A stretch of DNA of 36,460 bases from Kordiimonas lipolytica. Its GTDB lineage: Bacteria > Pseudomonadota > Alphaproteobacteria > Sphingomonadales > Kordiimonadaceae. Below are positions 34,700 to 36,460 of this stretch, in pieces (the first letter of the stretch is position 1; every line of letters begins with the position of its first letter). The notes beneath the pieces are model-generated. The model did no database searches, had not been told where the DNA came from, and was given only the letters and a program-made list of their open reading frames with translations. The DNA lies in the NCBI RefSeq assembly GCF_001550065.1, contig NZ_LRUB01000020.1, positions 1 to 36,460 on the forward strand, read 5' to 3'. The position numbers and the translations under genes were made by a program.

Positions 34700-34919
34700 T
34701 TTAGCTCAAGAATCAGCTGGAAGTGATTCAAAGGTGTCGGAAGAAATAGACAATTTTGTCGCTCTAGACGATTGCAGGCGAATACGATCTCATCGCTTTA
34801 TGCAGGTTGAAAGCGTTCATAAGCTCGATGAGGCATTGGCCACAATTCTAAGCCTGCCTACTGTTGAACGCACGCAAACAGCGACCGATCTTTTCACAAA
34901 ATTTCAGAGGATCGGCTAA
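34700..34919 (+). pseudogene. Uncharacterised frame, possibly an Lrp/AsnC-type C-terminal remnant
   Basis: A plus frame open from at least 34554 becomes protein-like after about 34690. It ends in HKLDEALATILSLPTVERTQT plus DLFTK (read as two pieces), loosely like the last strand-helix of Lrp/AsnC effector domains (LxxLPGVxRTxT). No RBS or N-terminal domain is seen. It could equally be a short unknown gene. Together with 34523-34698 it suggests degenerate regulatory genes between the catabolic operon and the solute-binding gene. Confidence 0.3.
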
Positions 34920-34934
34920 CGTGCCGAGAAAAGT

Positions 34935-35792
34935 ATGGGCATATTGACATCTTTTAAAGCCTCCTCGGTCGATATGTTCGGAAGGCTCCGCCGCGTCGGG
35001 GTTTCGTGTATCTTTGTAGGACTTTTTTGTCTGTGTTCTTTTTCTGCCGCTTCAAGTGCCTGTGAGCTCGTCGTCAAGGACAGCCGTCAGCACGACATTC
35101 AGGTCCTGTACGAGGAATGGCCTCCTTATGTAACGTGTAATGGAAAGACCATTGGGGGGCCGGTTGTAGGGGCTGTTCGACAGATGCTGAACATTGAGGG
35201 AATCAGCTTTTCTGAACGCTTGCTGCCAAGTGCAAGGGTGTCGCGCGATGGTCTTGAAAGGGCCAATACCCTAACAGCAACATTCCTTCAAGTTGACGGT
35301 CAGCCTTCAAATATGCATCTGATTGGTGAGGTTGCGCCCAGGCTCCAGTATTACCTTTATTATAATGCTATTGCTAAGCCGAGAAAATATGATCTGGCTT
35401 TGGGTACGCTAAATGTCCTTGTGCTCGCCAACCCTCGATTGCCAACAGGCTCAAGAGTACCGGCCTTCTTCAAATTGCTCGAAGTCCCGAACTTGGCTGC
35501 GATGCAGAAGGGGCTTCAATTGGGACGCGCAGATTATGTTTTGCTCGATGCTTTGACGGCTGATTCGGTTGTTAATGACGCTGCTGTTGCAGAACTGGCG
35601 CTTCAACCGGTCCGACGGATAATGGAAGCTGGGATGTATATTGCTCTGAGCTCCACTACGCACCCCGCATTCACGGCACGGATCAAACAAGCATATAAAG
35701 ACCAACGTGAGGAAATCTTTAAGGGCTATTCCAGGATCGTCCAAAATTCTGCAGCTCAAGCTGCCGAGTACCTTGAGGATCGTGAACAATAA
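34935..35792 (+). CDS. Periplasmic solute-binding-like protein (family 3 fold)
   Basis: 285 residues with a cytoplasmic lead of about 20 and a signal segment (VGVSCIFVGLFCLCSFSAASSAC), cut near residue 40. The mature part resembles family 3 (amino-acid type) binding proteins: VLYEEWPPYVTCNGKTIGG at the start, and the YVLLDALTADSVV strand-hinge near residue 200. No ABC permease or ATPase genes follow. It may therefore be a stand-alone sensor, a lipoprotein or a remnant of a transporter operon. ATG 34977 (MFGRLRR) gives a more normal signal peptide and may be the true start. Last gene before the right IS end. Confidence 0.65.
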   Translation: MGILTSFKASSVDMFGRLRRVGVSCIFVGLFCLCSFSAASSACELVVKDSRQHDIQVLYEEWPPYVTCNGKTIGGPVVGAVRQMLNIEGISFSERLLPSARVSRDGLERANTLTATFLQVDGQPSNMHLIGEVAPRLQYYLYYNAIAKPRKYDLALGTLNVLVLANPRLPTGSRVPAFFKLLEVPNLAAMQKGLQLGRADYVLLDALTADSVVNDAAVAELALQPVRRIMEAGMYIALSSTTHPAFTARIKQAYKDQREEIFKGYSRIVQNSAAQAAEYLEDREQ

Positions 35793-36015
35793 AGCCAATG
35801 CCAAGTTCAGGCCGCACGGCTAGGCTCAGCTCAAGAAGCGGATCAAGTAGATGACTGCGGTGTGGATGCGCGACGACTATTTTAAGGCCGCTTTGTAGTG
35901 ACCAGCGCAATTGGTGCCAAGACCAGTTTCTCAAGGCGTTAGGTTAGCCATAAATTGGTCCGAAAGTTTTATATATTCGCCGCCTACCTCCATTTTTTGA
36001 ATAATCGTTAAGATT
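35793..36015. other. Gap between solute-binding gene and right IS end
   Basis: 223 bases with no supported gene. The minus-strand frame at 35719-35934 runs antisense into the solute-binding gene and has no start site; I see no terminator. Confidence 0.5.
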
Positions 36016-36065
36016 TGTCAAGGGCGGAGCAAAATTAGGCCATAGGGCGGCGTAAAAGTGAGCCA
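36016..36065 (+). repeat. IS21 end downstream of istB: terminal TGT and two repeats
   Basis: Read on the plus strand inward, the end starts TGTCAAGGGCGG at 36016. It carries two copies of the GGGCGGnGTAAAAGT-type repeat (36022-36042, slightly diverged, and 36045-36065), each closing with GCCA. They match the repeats at 922-989 in inverted orientation, as the right and left ends of one IS type would. Confidence 0.7.
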
Positions 36066-36080
36066 GTATGGATATGGTTG

Positions 36081-36116
36081 ATATGATAGCCGGGGGCATG
36101 CCCCCGGCTATCATAT
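36081..36116. repeat. Perfect 36-bp palindrome after istB
   Basis: Every base from 36081 to 36116 is symmetric around 36098/36099 (centre GGGGGCATGCCCCC). It lies between the istB stop and the IS end. On the plus strand TTTT follows at once, so the element could stop transcription entering the IS. On the minus strand it would form a strong hairpin at the 3' end of the istB transcript, without a T-run. Confidence 0.85.
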
Positions 36117-36124
36117 TTTGGCGA

Positions 36125-36460
36125 TCATTTTGGGTGGGGTTTTGAGCGGCTCTGCGCGAGGCGGTAGCTTTCGCCGTTCATCTCGAGGATGTGAACATGG
36201 TGGGTCAGCCGGTCGAGGAGCGCGCCGGTGAGGCGTTCCGAGCCGAAGGTTTCTGTCCACTCGTCGAACGGAAGGTTGCTGGTGATGATGGTGGAGCCAC
36301 TTTCATATCGCTCGGAGAAGACCTCGAACAACAGTTCGGCGCCGGTCTTTGAGAGCGGCACAAAGCCCAGTTCGTCAACGATCAGCAATCTGTATTTGGC
36401 CAGCTTCTTCTTGTAGCGCAGCAGGGACTTCTCATCCCTCGCCTCCATCAGTTCATGCAC
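36125..36460 (-). CDS. istB: IS21-family helper ATPase IstB, C-terminal part (runs off the right edge)
   Basis: 111 residues up to the window edge. Walker B LLIVDELGFVPLS, the sensor region STIITSNLPFDEW, and the C-terminal [20 protein letters not shown] block of IstB are visible; the Walker A half lies outside the window. It is clearly different from the IstB at 5053-5835. With the terminal repeats it is probably the partner type of the istA at 1-876, in a second copy of that IS. The element continues to the right, with istA expected beyond the edge. Confidence 0.9.
   Translation of the reverse strand: MHELMEARDEKSLLRYKKKLAKYRLLIVDELGFVPLSKTGAELLFEVFSERYESGSTIITSNLPFDEWTETFGSERLTGALLDRLTHHVHILEMNGESYRLAQSRSKPHPK

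Noticed and set aside
35719..35934. Minus-strand frame next to the right IS end
   Set aside because: Antisense to the end of the solute-binding gene, without a start site or a family match.
1..36460. CRISPR array, tRNA/rRNA genes, integrase or att sites
   Set aside because: Looked for on both strands by eye; no regularly spaced repeats, no tRNA cloverleaf and no integrase-like protein were recognised. A covariance-model search would be needed to exclude small RNAs.

Overview
The window looks like an accessory region of a Gram-negative bacterium, most likely an alphaproteobacterium. The basis is a TonB-dependent receptor with a signal peptide, an EEIVVTSRK plug start and a C-terminal aromatic residue, plus IS21-type elements, Sec-exported periplasmic proteins and moderate GC in the cargo with visibly higher GC in the IS genes. 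I cannot name a genus. No tRNA, rRNA, integrase or CRISPR array was seen.

Layout. (1) 1-995 and 36016-36460 are the inner ends of two IS21-family elements in the same orientation (minus strand): istA at the left edge, istB at the right edge. Both carry related internal repeats of the form GGGCGGnGTAAAAGT...GCCA. They bracket about 35 kb, so the window reads like the cargo of a composite-transposon-like unit. (2) 1295-4006 is a minus-strand operon: M24 Xaa-Pro peptidase, cyclophilin-type PPIase and Asp/Glu racemase, closed by a clear intrinsic terminator. A divergent region with a previously unlisted 30-codon ORF follows, then glmS (the B12-binding small subunit of glutamate mutase). (3) glmL is cut after about 30 codons by a complete, different IS21-family element (4970-7461). 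On the other side of this IS lies the C-terminal tail of a CitE-like CoA lyase and not the rest of glmL, so the insertion is joined to a deletion that removed most of a methylaspartate/mesaconate pathway.

(4) 7664-21247 is a defence island. It holds an unknown three-gene operon ending in a YdjM/DUF457-like membrane protein; a type II CBASS locus (Cap15-like 2TM/beta-barrel effector, DncV-like CD-NTase, Cap2 E1-E2 fusion, Cap3 JAMM peptidase) with an oppositely oriented membrane-protein gene between effector and cyclase; a small Cys-rich protein, an exported protein and an exported beta-beta-alpha-metal nuclease; and an AAA+ ATPase/subtilase pair matching IetAS.

(5) 21600-35792 is a catabolic cluster, all on the plus strand. 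It comprises an AroM-family protein, a large MalT/LAL-type regulator, a HyuA-like hydantoinase/oxoprolinase, a TonB receptor, an NCS1 permease, a second Asp/Glu racemase, a DUF917 (S-methyl-thiohydantoin desulfurase family) protein and an S9 peptidase, followed by decayed regulator remnants and a solute-binding-like protein. Repeated CTACCC(C) motifs, some spaced by whole helical turns, occur only upstream of aroM and hyuA and are good candidates for the MalT-type regulator's sites. Together these genes could import a peptide-like or heterocyclic amino-acid derivative across both membranes, open its ring and hydrolyse it. The substrate is unknown. The two halves share themes (Asp/Glu racemases, proline-related peptidases, glutamate chemistry), so they may once have been one catabolic region.
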